Positions 52,901-60,018 of a stretch of DNA of 64,000 nt are shown piece by piece (position 1 is the first letter of the stretch; every line of letters starts with the position of its first letter). The stretch spans positions 434,001 to 498,000 of the forward strand of contig NZ_CP035000.1 of the NCBI RefSeq assembly GCF_002531755.2, given 5' to 3'. Both the position numbers and the translations under genes were made by a program. The notes below the pieces were generated by a model, which was given only the letters and a program-made list of their open reading frames with translations, did not search any database and had not been told where the DNA came from. Source of the DNA: Rhizobium acidisoli. Lineage in GTDB: Bacteria > Pseudomonadota > Alphaproteobacteria > Rhizobiales > Rhizobiaceae.

Positions 52901-53913
52901 CGACGTTGCCCCTCCTCGCTCGCCGACGAGATCGCCGCGATGACATCGTCGAGGGAATGTCTCGACGTCAGCGACAGGATGAGCGGGAGCACCTGCTCGG
53001 CACGGCCGCGGCCGGCGAAATGCTCCTTATCAGGCCGCGCGACGAGAAGGCCGGTCAGCAAAGCGTAGTTGCCGCTGTAGCGGGCCAGCAGCGCGCAGAA
53101 GCCGGCGTGAAGCACGCGCTCGACCGGAACGCCCTTCTCCCCTGCGTGCCGTTCGAGTTTGCTCCAGAGGTCGGGGTCGATCGAAAATCGATGCTGCGCG
53201 CGCGCCACGCCTGCCAGCCCGCCGCTGTTGAAGCGGGTGGGAAAGGTCGAGGCGGCATAGTCGGGACCGATAGCATCGCGCCAATAGGCGAGCGCTTCCC
53301 GCGCCTCGTCCGTCTCCAGCCAATCGGCCTCCCGCGTTCCGGCCGAGATTTCTACCGGATGCACCTCGCCAACGGGCTCGCCATCGAGAATTCGCCCCAG
53401 CGACCCGACAAGAGCGGATTTTTCGTGGTCGTCGCAGACGATCGGATGCAGCACGATCGTCAGCAGCGACTGTCCGTCGGCAAGCAGGATGATCTGGATG
53501 CGCGCGCCAGGCCCCTCCAGCAGATCGAAGCGCTTGTCGCGGAAGGCTTTCCTTGCGGCCAGGGCATCCGGCTCTGAAAGGGCCGCGCCGCCTTTGCCGA
53601 GGATCTCGATCGGCACTGCGCTCGATGCGCCACGATATTGCTCGATGCGGCCGCCGGCCAGCCGGCGGAAGCGGCTGGCAAGTGACGGATTTTGCGCCAC
53701 GAGCGCCCGGCAGGCCGCAGCAAGCGTCTCGACGTCGACCGCCGGGGCCAATTGCAGCCCGATGATCTGGTCGGGAAAGACGGTGTAATTGCCGATCTGC
53801 TCCAGCGACCAGATGCGCTTCTGCGCGATCGTCAGCGGAAAGCTCTCGAAGACCGCATCCATTGCGGCATCGGTCGGGGAAGCATCGGCGAAATTGGTGA
53901 TTTGCTTGTTCAT
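49924..53913 (-). CDS. vbsS: Single-module nonribosomal peptide synthetase, C-A-PCP-TE (VbsS)
   Basis: 1329 residues from ATG 53913 (frame open to 54018). Order: condensation domain (about 20-460), adenylation domain with YTSGSTGLPKG at 616-626, YGPTE at 757-761, YRSGD at 846-850, carrier domain with DNFFTIGGNSLGAI and Ser1009, and a thioesterase with GWSWGG (Ser1139) and a late GTNHLHM histidine. In the condensation domain the HHxxxDG motif reads HPIVCDD at 156-162, so the catalytic histidine is a proline. One module working three times with release by the thioesterase fits the cyclic trimer vicibactin. MbtH partner gene lies 20 bases upstream. Confidence 0.9.
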   Translation of the reverse strand: MNKQITNFADASPTDAAMDAVFESFPLTIAQKRIWSLEQIGNYTVFPDQIIGLQLAPAVDVETLAAACRALVAQNPSLASRFRRLAGGRIEQYRGASSAVPIEILGKGGAALSEPDALAARKAFRDKRFDLLEGPGARIQIILLADGQSLLTIVLHPIVCDDHEKSALVGSLGRILDGEPVGEVHPVEISAGTREADWLETDEAREALAYWRDAIGPDYAASTFPTRFNSGGLAGVARAQHRFSIDPDLWSKLERHAGEKGVPVERVLHAGFCALLARYSGNYALLTGLLVARPDKEHFAGRGRAEQVLPLILSLTSRHSLDDVIAAISSASEEGQRRLLPLERITQELVVDEAAAQEAVVKALFEFREPYALPGQATNLEPPGARADSELSLVVEAHSDGASALIDYAQDLYDGALVARIARHFGLVLEQMAAQPNVRIKDIELVGSEELDWLSAPYEDDAVNDDRPVHELIAAHSRRTPEKTAIVYGDEEWSHGWLETNTNRLGHRLRQLGVRAEVTVAIFIKRSPEAIVGILATLKAGGAYIPVEPDHPPVRNHHILRDGGVKIVLTHSWLRHRLPEELDAIILELDKIDLDGEPDTPLYIPTHKDQLAYVMYTSGSTGLPKGVAVEHGPLTHHLQNTSRVYGMSSESRELPFLPFSSDGGHERWMNPLMEGGSIILPNQPLWTPEETLTAMRKHGANNASIPTTYLQQLAEWADITDGAPPMRLYSFGGEGLAQPTFDLLSRALKSEWLINGYGPTETIMTPMVWKVRAGTKFQGVYAPLGRAVGLRRVYVLDPDLNLCPIGVTGELYIGGEGIARGYLGKPDTTADRFIPDPFSKAGGRLYRSGDLTRWREDGTVEFVGRVDHQVKLRGYRIELGEIEAALLQQPGVGEALVVLRDDDAGDKALVAYVVPKKEETLNVETVRAGLERSLPSYMVPAAVVELEKMPTNPNSKLDRFALPAPQPVRREIVEPATTLEEEVLDVWRQVLKLEAISVEDNFFTIGGNSLGAIRILSQLRQRRPKTPLTVADIFNNPTIRAFAGVMEQGAERDLSEVIVLRASGAKPRLYCFPGLLVSTREYVKLVDYLGADQPATGFICHSLSEKKEVGAPVEEIIESYVDYIRKHSSGAPCTFLGWSWGGLLAYEAARTLGNEVDVRMMAMVDVCDLGSEFAIGAKPRFRPGERDMLHRDVEAWLQKTAMRPEWDRLLSTMDADTYDQFLRFVGDEKDPLPTDGPDISSREHTFWVLIDNAVIFRKHRLVPHDVPIYPWAADDSLNRGLNLIDWRRLSPRAHAAEIITGTNHLHMIGSPAFHSRLALRLKETEKDFA

Positions 53914-53933
53914 CTTGGGGATCCGGAGATTAT

Positions 53934-54152
53934 TCAGAGACGCGCATCGCCTGATATTGCCGAGCGCAGCGAGAGGGGGCGTGGATCCGTCCAGACGCCG
54001 CGGATATGGGCTAGGCATTCCTGGCGCGAACCGGCAAAGCCGGCCGGCTCCCAGCCGGTGGGAATCTGCTTGTCCTTCGGCCAGACCGAGTAGTGACGCT
54101 CGGTGTCGATGACGGCGATCCAGAGATCGTCGCGAGGCTCAAAACTGTCCAT
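53934..54152 (-). CDS. vbsG: MbtH-like protein (VbsG)
   Basis: 72 residues, family length. The signature is TERHYSVWPKDKQIPTGW, followed by CLAHIRGVWTDPRPLSLR. MbtH-like proteins bind and support the adenylation domain of NRPSs. AGGAG precedes the ATG. It heads the operon vbsG-vbsS-vbsO and has a PvdS-like promoter at 54190-54213. Confidence 0.88.
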   Translation of the reverse strand: MDSFEPRDDLWIAVIDTERHYSVWPKDKQIPTGWEPAGFAGSRQECLAHIRGVWTDPRPLSLRSAISGDARL

Positions 54153-54189
54153 CGAAAGCTCCTGCGGTGATTGATGTTATGCGCAAATG

Positions 54190-54213
54190 ACGGATCCCGA
54201 TGGCTGCGGTTTA
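54190..54213 (-). promoter_or_regulatory. RpoI-type promoter for vbsGSO
   Basis: On the minus strand TAAAC, 16 bases, then CGT, followed by CATTT. This is close to the TAAAT-N16-CGT iron-starvation sigma promoter known for PvdS. A matching element faces the other way at 54248-54271. It lies about 40 bases upstream of the vbsG start. Confidence 0.7.
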
Positions 54214-54247
54214 GAAAATTGCTGAGAATTTTTTTCTTCCCCAACCC

Positions 54248-54271
54248 TAAATCGGGCCGGAGATGGATCGT
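54248..54271 (+). promoter_or_regulatory. RpoI-type promoter for vbsADL
   Basis: TAAAT, 16 bases, then CGT, followed by CATTC, on the plus strand about 75 bases before vbsA. It shares the CGTCATT core with the divergent element. Published work on R. leguminosarum reports that RpoI drives vbsGSO and vbsADL, which fits two such sites here. Confidence 0.72.
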
Positions 54272-54345
54272 CATTCTACCAAATCGGCACAAGAGCGGGC
54301 TTCATGCTCGCCATATCAAAAGCCCTGTCGGTCAAGGAGAACATC

Positions 54346-55335
54346 ATGGATTTCGACGCCGCCAAACAAAGGCGCGTTCTGCAGTCGCGCAGCTACATCA
54401 GCCTCGCACCCAATCTCATCCATCTGAAGACCGCCCACGGGCACCACGAGGCCGCATTCGAGGTCGAGGCCGGCACCGCGACGCTGACCTTCTACCACGG
54501 CGATGCCGCGCGGTCGGCCGAGCTTCTGATGGCGGCCGCCGAAGCCGTGACGGCGGAAGATCGCTCGATCAGATCGATCGTCTTCGAGGGGCATCAGGCG
54601 AGCCTCCCGCCGCATATTTCGGGCGTCGGCGGCAGGCTGGATGCAGAGATCCTCTGGCAATGGCCGTCGCTCTGGCTGCCGCAGCTCACCTATCCGCTGC
54701 CGCCCGTACAGGAGATGACGGCGGGCCGCTATCATCCGCGCCGGCCGGCAAAGCCGAAGGGCGCCGTCTACCGGCGCTTCATTCCCTGGCTGGAGCGGGA
54801 CATCAGCTTCAGGGTGGCCGATCCCGAGACCGATCTTGCCGCCTTTCACCGCTGGATGAACGACGAACAGGTCAACACGATCTGGGAGGATGCGGGCTCG
54901 CTCGACAAACATCGCGAGATCCTGGAGGAACGGATCGCCGATCCGCATGTCCTGCCGCTGATCGGCAGTTTCGCGGATATCCCCTTCGGTTATTTCGAAA
55001 TCTACTGGGCCAAGGAAAACCGGCTCGGTGCCTTCTACGATGCCGATGACTACGACCGCGGCTGGCATGTGGCGATCGGCGAGCCCGATTATCGCGGCAA
55101 GAAATGGATCAGCGCATGGCTTCCCTCGCTGATGCATTTCATTTTCCTCGACGATCCGCGCACGAAGCGCATCGTCGGCGAGCCGCGCGCCAGCCACGAG
55201 CAGCAGATCCGCAACCTCGATCGCTCCGGCTTTGCCAAGGTCAAGCATTTCAATTTTCCGCACAAGCGGGCGCTGCTCGTCATGCTGACCCGCGAGCGCT
55301 TCTTCGGCGACCATCTCTGGGTGCCCGCATCATGA
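54346..55335 (+). CDS. vbsA: Siderophore hydroxylamine acyltransferase, GNAT (VbsA)
   Basis: 329 residues from ATG 54346 (AAGGAG six bases upstream; in-frame ATG 54304 is less likely). The C-terminal half is an IucB/RhbD-type acetyltransferase: HRWMNDEQVNTIWE, FGYFEIYWAKENRLG, GWHVAIG and RIVGEPRASHEQQIR. It probably acylates N5-hydroxyornithine with 3-hydroxybutyryl-CoA to form the hydroxamate. It heads the plus-strand operon vbsA-vbsD-vbsL and overlaps vbsD by 4 bases. Confidence 0.87.
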   Translation: MDFDAAKQRRVLQSRSYISLAPNLIHLKTAHGHHEAAFEVEAGTATLTFYHGDAARSAELLMAAAEAVTAEDRSIRSIVFEGHQASLPPHISGVGGRLDAEILWQWPSLWLPQLTYPLPPVQEMTAGRYHPRRPAKPKGAVYRRFIPWLERDISFRVADPETDLAAFHRWMNDEQVNTIWEDAGSLDKHREILEERIADPHVLPLIGSFADIPFGYFEIYWAKENRLGAFYDADDYDRGWHVAIGEPDYRGKKWISAWLPSLMHFIFLDDPRTKRIVGEPRASHEQQIRNLDRSGFAKVKHFNFPHKRALLVMLTRERFFGDHLWVPAS

Positions 55336-56750
55336 ACGACATGAGCGAGATGAGTGGCAGCCTGCGGAAACGGCGGCTTGCGCCTGAGGATCTTGCCAGT
55401 CCTCAGCTGTTCAGGCTGCTGCTGCGGCTCGGGCTGCCGGCCATGTTCGGCCTGTCGATCAACGCCGCGCATCACACCATCAACATGGTCTTCGTCGGCA
55501 TGATCGGCGAAGACCAGATCGCCGCGATCATGATCGTCCTGCCGATCCTGATGCTGATCGCCGCTTTCGGCGAAGGCATCGGCGTCGGCGTCGCAACCGA
55601 GGTCGGGCGGCTGCTCGGAGCCGGCAACCGGTCACGGGCCGGCGCTATTGCTTCGATCAGCCTTGCTGCCGGTATCGCCTTCGGAGCGTTAAGCACTATC
55701 GCACTCCTCGCGTTTCCGGATCTGCTGCTGTTCGGCGCCACGCCCGCTCTTCAGCCGCTCGCACAGCATTATCTGATGATCATCGCGGTCTCGGTGCCGC
55801 TGACGATGGCGCAGATCATTCTCGATTTCCTGGCGATCGCGGAGGGTAACGCCCGCTTCAGCATGTGGACGCTGGTCGCCTGCTTTGCCCTGAACATGAT
55901 CCTCGACCCGATCATGATCTTCGGCTTCGGTCTTGGCCTGCAGGGCGTGGCGATCGCCACCATCCTGTCCCAGCTCGTCGCGCTCTCCATCTATGGCGCT
56001 TACCACGCCAGGCGGCTTGGAATAGTTCGGTTGACGCTTGATTGGCGGCTGGCGGATATCCGCTATCTCAGGCCCGTCCTTGCAATTGGCGCGCCGACGA
56101 CGCTGACCAGCCTTACCACGGCAGGCGCGATTGCGATCCTGGTATCGCTTGCCGGCGCCTATCACGGAGAAGCGGGTATTGCCGGCATCGGGATTGCCTT
56201 GCGGCTGCTTGCCGTCGGAACACTTCCCGTTATCGGTCTCTCGCTTGGCGCCCAGTCCATCTTAAGTTTTGCCTGGGGCGGCGGCGATATGGCGAGGGTG
56301 CTGTCGGCAACCCGCATCCTGACGGTGGTCACGAGTGCGGTGAGCGGCGCCTACGGGCTGATCGCGCTGGCCTTCTCCGAACAGCTTGCCTCGTTCTTCA
56401 CCGACGATGCGGCAGTGATCGGGATCGCGGGGCAGGCGATCATCGCCACCCATCTTCCCCTCCTGCTGTTCGGCCTGCGGCAAACCGTGCTGATCCTCTT
56501 CCAGGCGCAGGGCAGACCGAAAGCGGCGATTACCATCGGCCTGGCGCAAAACGGCTATCTGCTGTTTCCGCTGCTTGCGCTCCTGCCGCCCTTCTTCGGC
56601 TTTCCGGGCCTGCTGGCGGCGATGTTCCTGGCCTCTGCCCTGACCGGCCTGCTGTCGGCCGTCTGCCTGATGAGGACGCTCAACGCACTCCGGCAGCGGA
56701 CCACCGGCCATCCGACCTCCATCCGTCCCCATCCCAGCTTTTGTCCATGA
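55332..56750 (+). CDS. vbsD: MATE-family efflux protein, probable siderophore exporter (VbsD)
   Basis: 472 residues with about 12 membrane segments and the MATE repeats (LRLGLPAMFGLSIN... in the first half and LAIGAPTTLTSL in the second). The ATG overlaps the vbsA stop. In the vicibactin gene set the middle gene of vbsADL is the candidate exporter; I use the symbol on gene order and family, not on a sequence comparison. It would move the finished siderophore to the periplasm by proton or sodium antiport. Confidence 0.8.
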   Translation: MNDMSEMSGSLRKRRLAPEDLASPQLFRLLLRLGLPAMFGLSINAAHHTINMVFVGMIGEDQIAAIMIVLPILMLIAAFGEGIGVGVATEVGRLLGAGNRSRAGAIASISLAAGIAFGALSTIALLAFPDLLLFGATPALQPLAQHYLMIIAVSVPLTMAQIILDFLAIAEGNARFSMWTLVACFALNMILDPIMIFGFGLGLQGVAIATILSQLVALSIYGAYHARRLGIVRLTLDWRLADIRYLRPVLAIGAPTTLTSLTTAGAIAILVSLAGAYHGEAGIAGIGIALRLLAVGTLPVIGLSLGAQSILSFAWGGGDMARVLSATRILTVVTSAVSGAYGLIALAFSEQLASFFTDDAAVIGIAGQAIIATHLPLLLFGLRQTVLILFQAQGRPKAAITIGLAQNGYLLFPLLALLPPFFGFPGLLAAMFLASALTGLLSAVCLMRTLNALRQRTTGHPTSIRPHPSFCP

Positions 56751-56760
56751 GAGGATGACC

Positions 56761-57948
56761 ATGAACCAGTCGATCAACCCGCACGATCTCGGCGCCCATA
56801 CCGTCGCCGACGATCTCTTCACTCCCGTCGACCCGGCGGCATTCAACGCCGTGTCTCCGCCGATCTTCCAGACCTCGCTCTTCACCTATGACAGTTATGA
56901 GGCGATGGAGGATGTTTTCGCCGGCCGCACCCGCAACTACATCTATTCGCGCGGCGACAATCCGACCGTCCGCGAATTCGAACTGCTGGTCGCCCGCCTT
57001 GAGGGCGCCGAGGATGGGCGCGCCTTCTCGAGCGGAACGGCGGCCATCACCTCGACAATTCTGAGCCTCGTAGAGGCCGGTGACCGGGTCGTTGCGGTCC
57101 GCCATCTCTATAATGATGTCTACCGCCTTCTGGTCAAACTGCTTGACCGGCTCGGCGTCGGCGTGGATTTCGTCGACCCGGCCGACCACGACGAGGTCCG
57201 CAAGGCGCTGTCGGGCGCCAAGCTGCTCTACCTTGAAAACCCGACATCTTTCGTCTTCGAGCTGCAGGACATTGCGGCGCTGTCGGCCATGGCGAAGGAC
57301 GCGGGCGTTACCACCATCATCGACAATTCCTGGGCAACGCCGCTCTTTCAGAAGCCGATCCAGCACGGCGTCGATATCGTCATTCACGCCGCCTCGAAAT
57401 ATCTCGGCGGCCACAGCGATACGGTCGCCGGCGTCGTCGTCGGCTCGAAGGAGGCGATCGCCAGGATCAATGCAACTTCCTACCCCTATGTCGGTGCCAA
57501 ACTCTCGCCGTTCGAGGCCTGGCTGCTGTTGCGCGGCATGCGCACGCTGCGTGTCCGGCTCAAGGAACATGAGCGCAGCGGGCTTCTGCTGGCGGATCGG
57601 CTGAAACAGCATTCGGCGATCGCGCGCGTCCGTCACCCGGCCTTTCAGGATCATCCCGGGCGGGCGACGCTGTCGGGTTATGCCGGGCTGTTCGCCTTCG
57701 ATCTCAATCCCGATATCGATGTCGCACGTTTTGTGAATAGCCTTCGCGAGATCCGCCTCGGCGTCAGCTGGGGGGGACCCGAAACGCTGGTGGTCCCCGC
57801 CAAGGTGGCGCTGCAGATCCCCGACCGGATGACATCCTTCATCCGGTTCGGCGTGAGCGAGCAGACGGTTCGTTTCGCCGTTGGCCTGGAAGAGCCGGAA
57901 CTGCTGTGGAACGATTTGCAGCAGGCGCTGCACGCGGCGAAACGCTGA
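56761..57948 (+). CDS. vbsL: PLP-dependent Cys/Met-metabolism family enzyme (VbsL, proposed epimerase)
   Basis: 395 residues from ATG 56761 (GAGAGG better spaced than for ATG 56755). It belongs to the cystathionine gamma-synthase/beta-lyase fold: PPIFQTSLFTYDSYEAM, YSRGDNPTVREFE, FSSGTAAI and the PLP lysine in HAASKYLGGHSD. In vicibactin the ornithine residues are D, and VbsL is the proposed epimerase, which such a PLP enzyme could carry out. Reaction not shown by sequence. Its last 110 bases overlap the convergent rpoI gene. Confidence 0.8.
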   Translation: MNQSINPHDLGAHTVADDLFTPVDPAAFNAVSPPIFQTSLFTYDSYEAMEDVFAGRTRNYIYSRGDNPTVREFELLVARLEGAEDGRAFSSGTAAITSTILSLVEAGDRVVAVRHLYNDVYRLLVKLLDRLGVGVDFVDPADHDEVRKALSGAKLLYLENPTSFVFELQDIAALSAMAKDAGVTTIIDNSWATPLFQKPIQHGVDIVIHAASKYLGGHSDTVAGVVVGSKEAIARINATSYPYVGAKLSPFEAWLLLRGMRTLRVRLKEHERSGLLLADRLKQHSAIARVRHPAFQDHPGRATLSGYAGLFAFDLNPDIDVARFVNSLREIRLGVSWGGPETLVVPAKVALQIPDRMTSFIRFGVSEQTVRFAVGLEEPELLWNDLQQALHAAKR

Positions 57949-58498
57949 GAGCTTGCCGGTGCGCATGATCGGGGCGCAGGAGGGGTTCGGCCATCGCCAG
58001 ATGGCAATGCTCCTCCGCCGCCTTGATCATGAAGTTGACGAGGGTCCTTGAGACGCCGAGTTCGGCGGCAATATCCTTCTGCGGCACGCCGTTGAGGCGA
58101 TGGCGAATGAAGGCATCGTTGGTGCGCTTCGGCAGCGCCTCGAGCGAGGCAAGCACATCGCGCAGGGTCTCGGCGGCGACAAGCTGGTCGAGCACGGTGG
58201 GGATGGGAGCGGTAATCTCCTGCACCTGGTCAATCGACCTACAGTTGTTCATCTGCTGTCGATGGCGGCGGCTTTCGTCGAGTGCGAGATTATAGACCAT
58301 CCGAAAGGCGTAACCGATCGGGCAACGAATACCATCGGTTTTGACCCCGTAAGCTTTAATAACACCATCCTGAAAGATATCCTCGGAATATGACCTTGAT
58401 TTGACAACACTTTCAATCGTCTTAAGGAGCTTATCCTTGTTTTCGATCATGGCGTTGACAACGGCATTTCCATTCACATCGCGATGCAATGCTTGCAT
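57839..58498 (-). CDS. rpoI: Iron-starvation ECF sigma factor (RpoI/PvdS-like)
   Basis: 219 residues. Region 2 has SVVKSRSYSEDIFQDGVIKAYG and FRMVYNLALDESRRHRQQ, region 4 has LPKRTNDAFIRHRLNGVPQKDIAAELGVSRTLVNFMIKAA; both resemble PvdS/RpoI. The C-terminal ~40 residues after the second helix-turn-helix are unusual in length and lie over the end of vbsL. ATG 58498 has no strong ribosome binding site and ATG 58450 is an alternative. It likely recognises the two promoters at 54190 and 54248; no anti-sigma factor is adjacent. Confidence 0.88.
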   Translation of the reverse strand: MQALHRDVNGNAVVNAMIENKDKLLKTIESVVKSRSYSEDIFQDGVIKAYGVKTDGIRCPIGYAFRMVYNLALDESRRHRQQMNNCRSIDQVQEITAPIPTVLDQLVAAETLRDVLASLEALPKRTNDAFIRHRLNGVPQKDIAAELGVSRTLVNFMIKAAEEHCHLAMAEPLLRPDHAHRQALSVSPRAAPAANRSTAVPALPGQRRNEPSARSRRTG

Positions 58499-58660
58499 TG
58501 TCCCGTACCCTTTTTACAAATGGAAAATCAGGCTTGTCGTTACTGGTCGACGCAGTCGTGGCGCTCCTTTTTACAGGAAAAGTACACGATCTGATTGCAG
58601 TGTCTATTTTAAGGTGATAACAGGAGTCAAGTTTAAATCGACGGAGTGAAAGCGAGAAAA

Positions 58661-59152
58661 ATGGGAAGGACAGTTGAGATCCTGACGGGCAAGGCGGAGC
58701 TTTGCCGATCGATCATGGGGGCTTTGCCCGACTGGTTTTCAGAACCCGAGGTCATCGAGGCGAGCGCCCAGGCGATCGAAGAGCTGCCGGTCTTCGGCTA
58801 TATCGAAGCGGATGTCGTCACCGCGCTGATGGCCTTGAAGCCGCACCTGCCTGATGCCGTCGAAATCGCACTGATTGCGACACGCCCCGAACATCACGGC
58901 CGCGGCGCCGGACGTCATCTCATCGACGAAGCCGAGCGCTTCAGCCATGAAGCGGGTGCCCGGCTGCTGACGGTCAAGACGCTCGCCCCGCGCGACCGCG
59001 AGCAACCGCAATTCGAGGCGACGCGGCGCTTCTATGACCGCAACGGCTTTGCGCGGGCGGAGGTCTTTGCAAAGCTATGGCACGAGGATCATCCATGCCT
59101 GTTCATGGTCAAGCCGCTCGTCGGCGTCCAGGCAGGTGAGACGACGCTTTGA
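58661..59152 (+). CDS. vbsC: GNAT N-acetyltransferase (VbsC)
   Basis: 163 residues from ATG 58661 (the frame opens at GTG 58646). The acetyl-CoA loop is EIALIATRPEHHGRGAGRHLIDEAE, with FYDRNGF near the end. In the vicibactin locus VbsC is proposed to acetylate N2 of the ornithine residues, and the gene position next to rpoI agrees. It overlaps the fhuD-type gene by 4 bases. Confidence 0.83.
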   Translation: MGRTVEILTGKAELCRSIMGALPDWFSEPEVIEASAQAIEELPVFGYIEADVVTALMALKPHLPDAVEIALIATRPEHHGRGAGRHLIDEAERFSHEAGARLLTVKTLAPRDREQPQFEATRRFYDRNGFARAEVFAKLWHEDHPCLFMVKPLVGVQAGETTL

Positions 59153-60018
59153 GACGACGAGACTTTCTGCTCGGTGCGCTGGCGATGACCGGCGCTCCCG
59201 CAACCGTGCGCGCCGGGGACGGCGGGGTCGTTTCGCTCGACTACGGGCTGGCGTCGACGATGCTTGCGCTCGGAGAGACGCCGCGCGCCGTCGTTTCCTT
59301 GAGAAACTGGGGAGAATGGGTGGTCGCGCCGACGATGCCGGCCGGCGTCGTCGATCTCGGCACCACGTCGGAGATCAATCTCGAGGTCCTCACCAGCATC
59401 CGGCCGTCGCTCATTCTGAGCACGCCTTTCGTTGCGGCACTGGACGATAAACTATCGCGGATCGCGCCGGTGGAGAGGTTCACCGTTTACGCCGAGCACA
59501 AGGACGCGCTGACCTGTTCCTACGCCGAAACGCTGCGGCTCGGCACGATGATCGGACGGGCACAGGAAGCAAAAGCATTTCTGTCCCATGCCGACGCCAC
59601 TTTCGATCGATTGCGAGAGCGGACGAAAAACCTGTCTGCGCCTCCGGTTGCCGTCATCAACTTCATCGACAGCAGGCATGCGCGCATCTATGGCGGCCCC
59701 GGGCTTTTCAGCGGCGCCATGAAGCGCGTCGGCCTTGAGAATGCCTGGAGGGGCGAGGCCAGTTACTGGGGATTTCAAACGGTCGGTCTGGAACAGCTCG
59801 CCGAACTCGACCAGGAAACGCATCTGATTGTCGTTTCGCCGCTGCTTCCACCCGACGTGCTGACACAGCTTTCCGATAGCCCGCTCTGGACCAGCCTTCC
59901 CTTCGTCAGGCGGCAGCGGATCTCGGTCATTCCAGGCGTTCTGATGTTCGGAATGGTGCAGGAGGCGCTGCGGTTTTCGACCCTGGTCGTCGATACGCTG
60001 GAGACCTCAGCCCGATGA
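59149..60018 (+). CDS. fhuD: FhuD-type periplasmic siderophore-binding protein
   Basis: 289 residues from a TTG start (59149) that overlaps the vbsC stop; AGGTGAG lies eight bases upstream and no better in-frame start is seen. A twin-arginine signal RRRDFLLGALAM suggests Tat export. The rest is a class III binding fold: SLRNWGEWV, EVLTSIRPSLILSTP, GFQTVGLEQLAELD. It hands ferric siderophore to the permease encoded next. Confidence 0.85.
   Translation: MRRRDFLLGALAMTGAPATVRAGDGGVVSLDYGLASTMLALGETPRAVVSLRNWGEWVVAPTMPAGVVDLGTTSEINLEVLTSIRPSLILSTPFVAALDDKLSRIAPVERFTVYAEHKDALTCSYAETLRLGTMIGRAQEAKAFLSHADATFDRLRERTKNLSAPPVAVINFIDSRHARIYGGPGLFSGAMKRVGLENAWRGEASYWGFQTVGLEQLAELDQETHLIVVSPLLPPDVLTQLSDSPLWTSLPFVRRQRISVIPGVLMFGMVQEALRFSTLVVDTLETSAR

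Noticed and set aside
51310..53577. A 755-residue plus-strand frame
   Set aside because: It is antisense to the NRPS adenylation and condensation domains and shows no family motif.
54223..54237. TGA-N9-TCT, near the TGA-N9-TCA iron-responsive (RirA) box
   Set aside because: One mismatch in a six-base pattern is too weak in an AT-rich stretch; not reported as a site.
58501..58645. Iron box or promoter upstream of rpoI and vbsC
   Set aside because: The region is AT-rich and must hold promoters for both genes, but no candidate matched a known iron-regulator consensus well.
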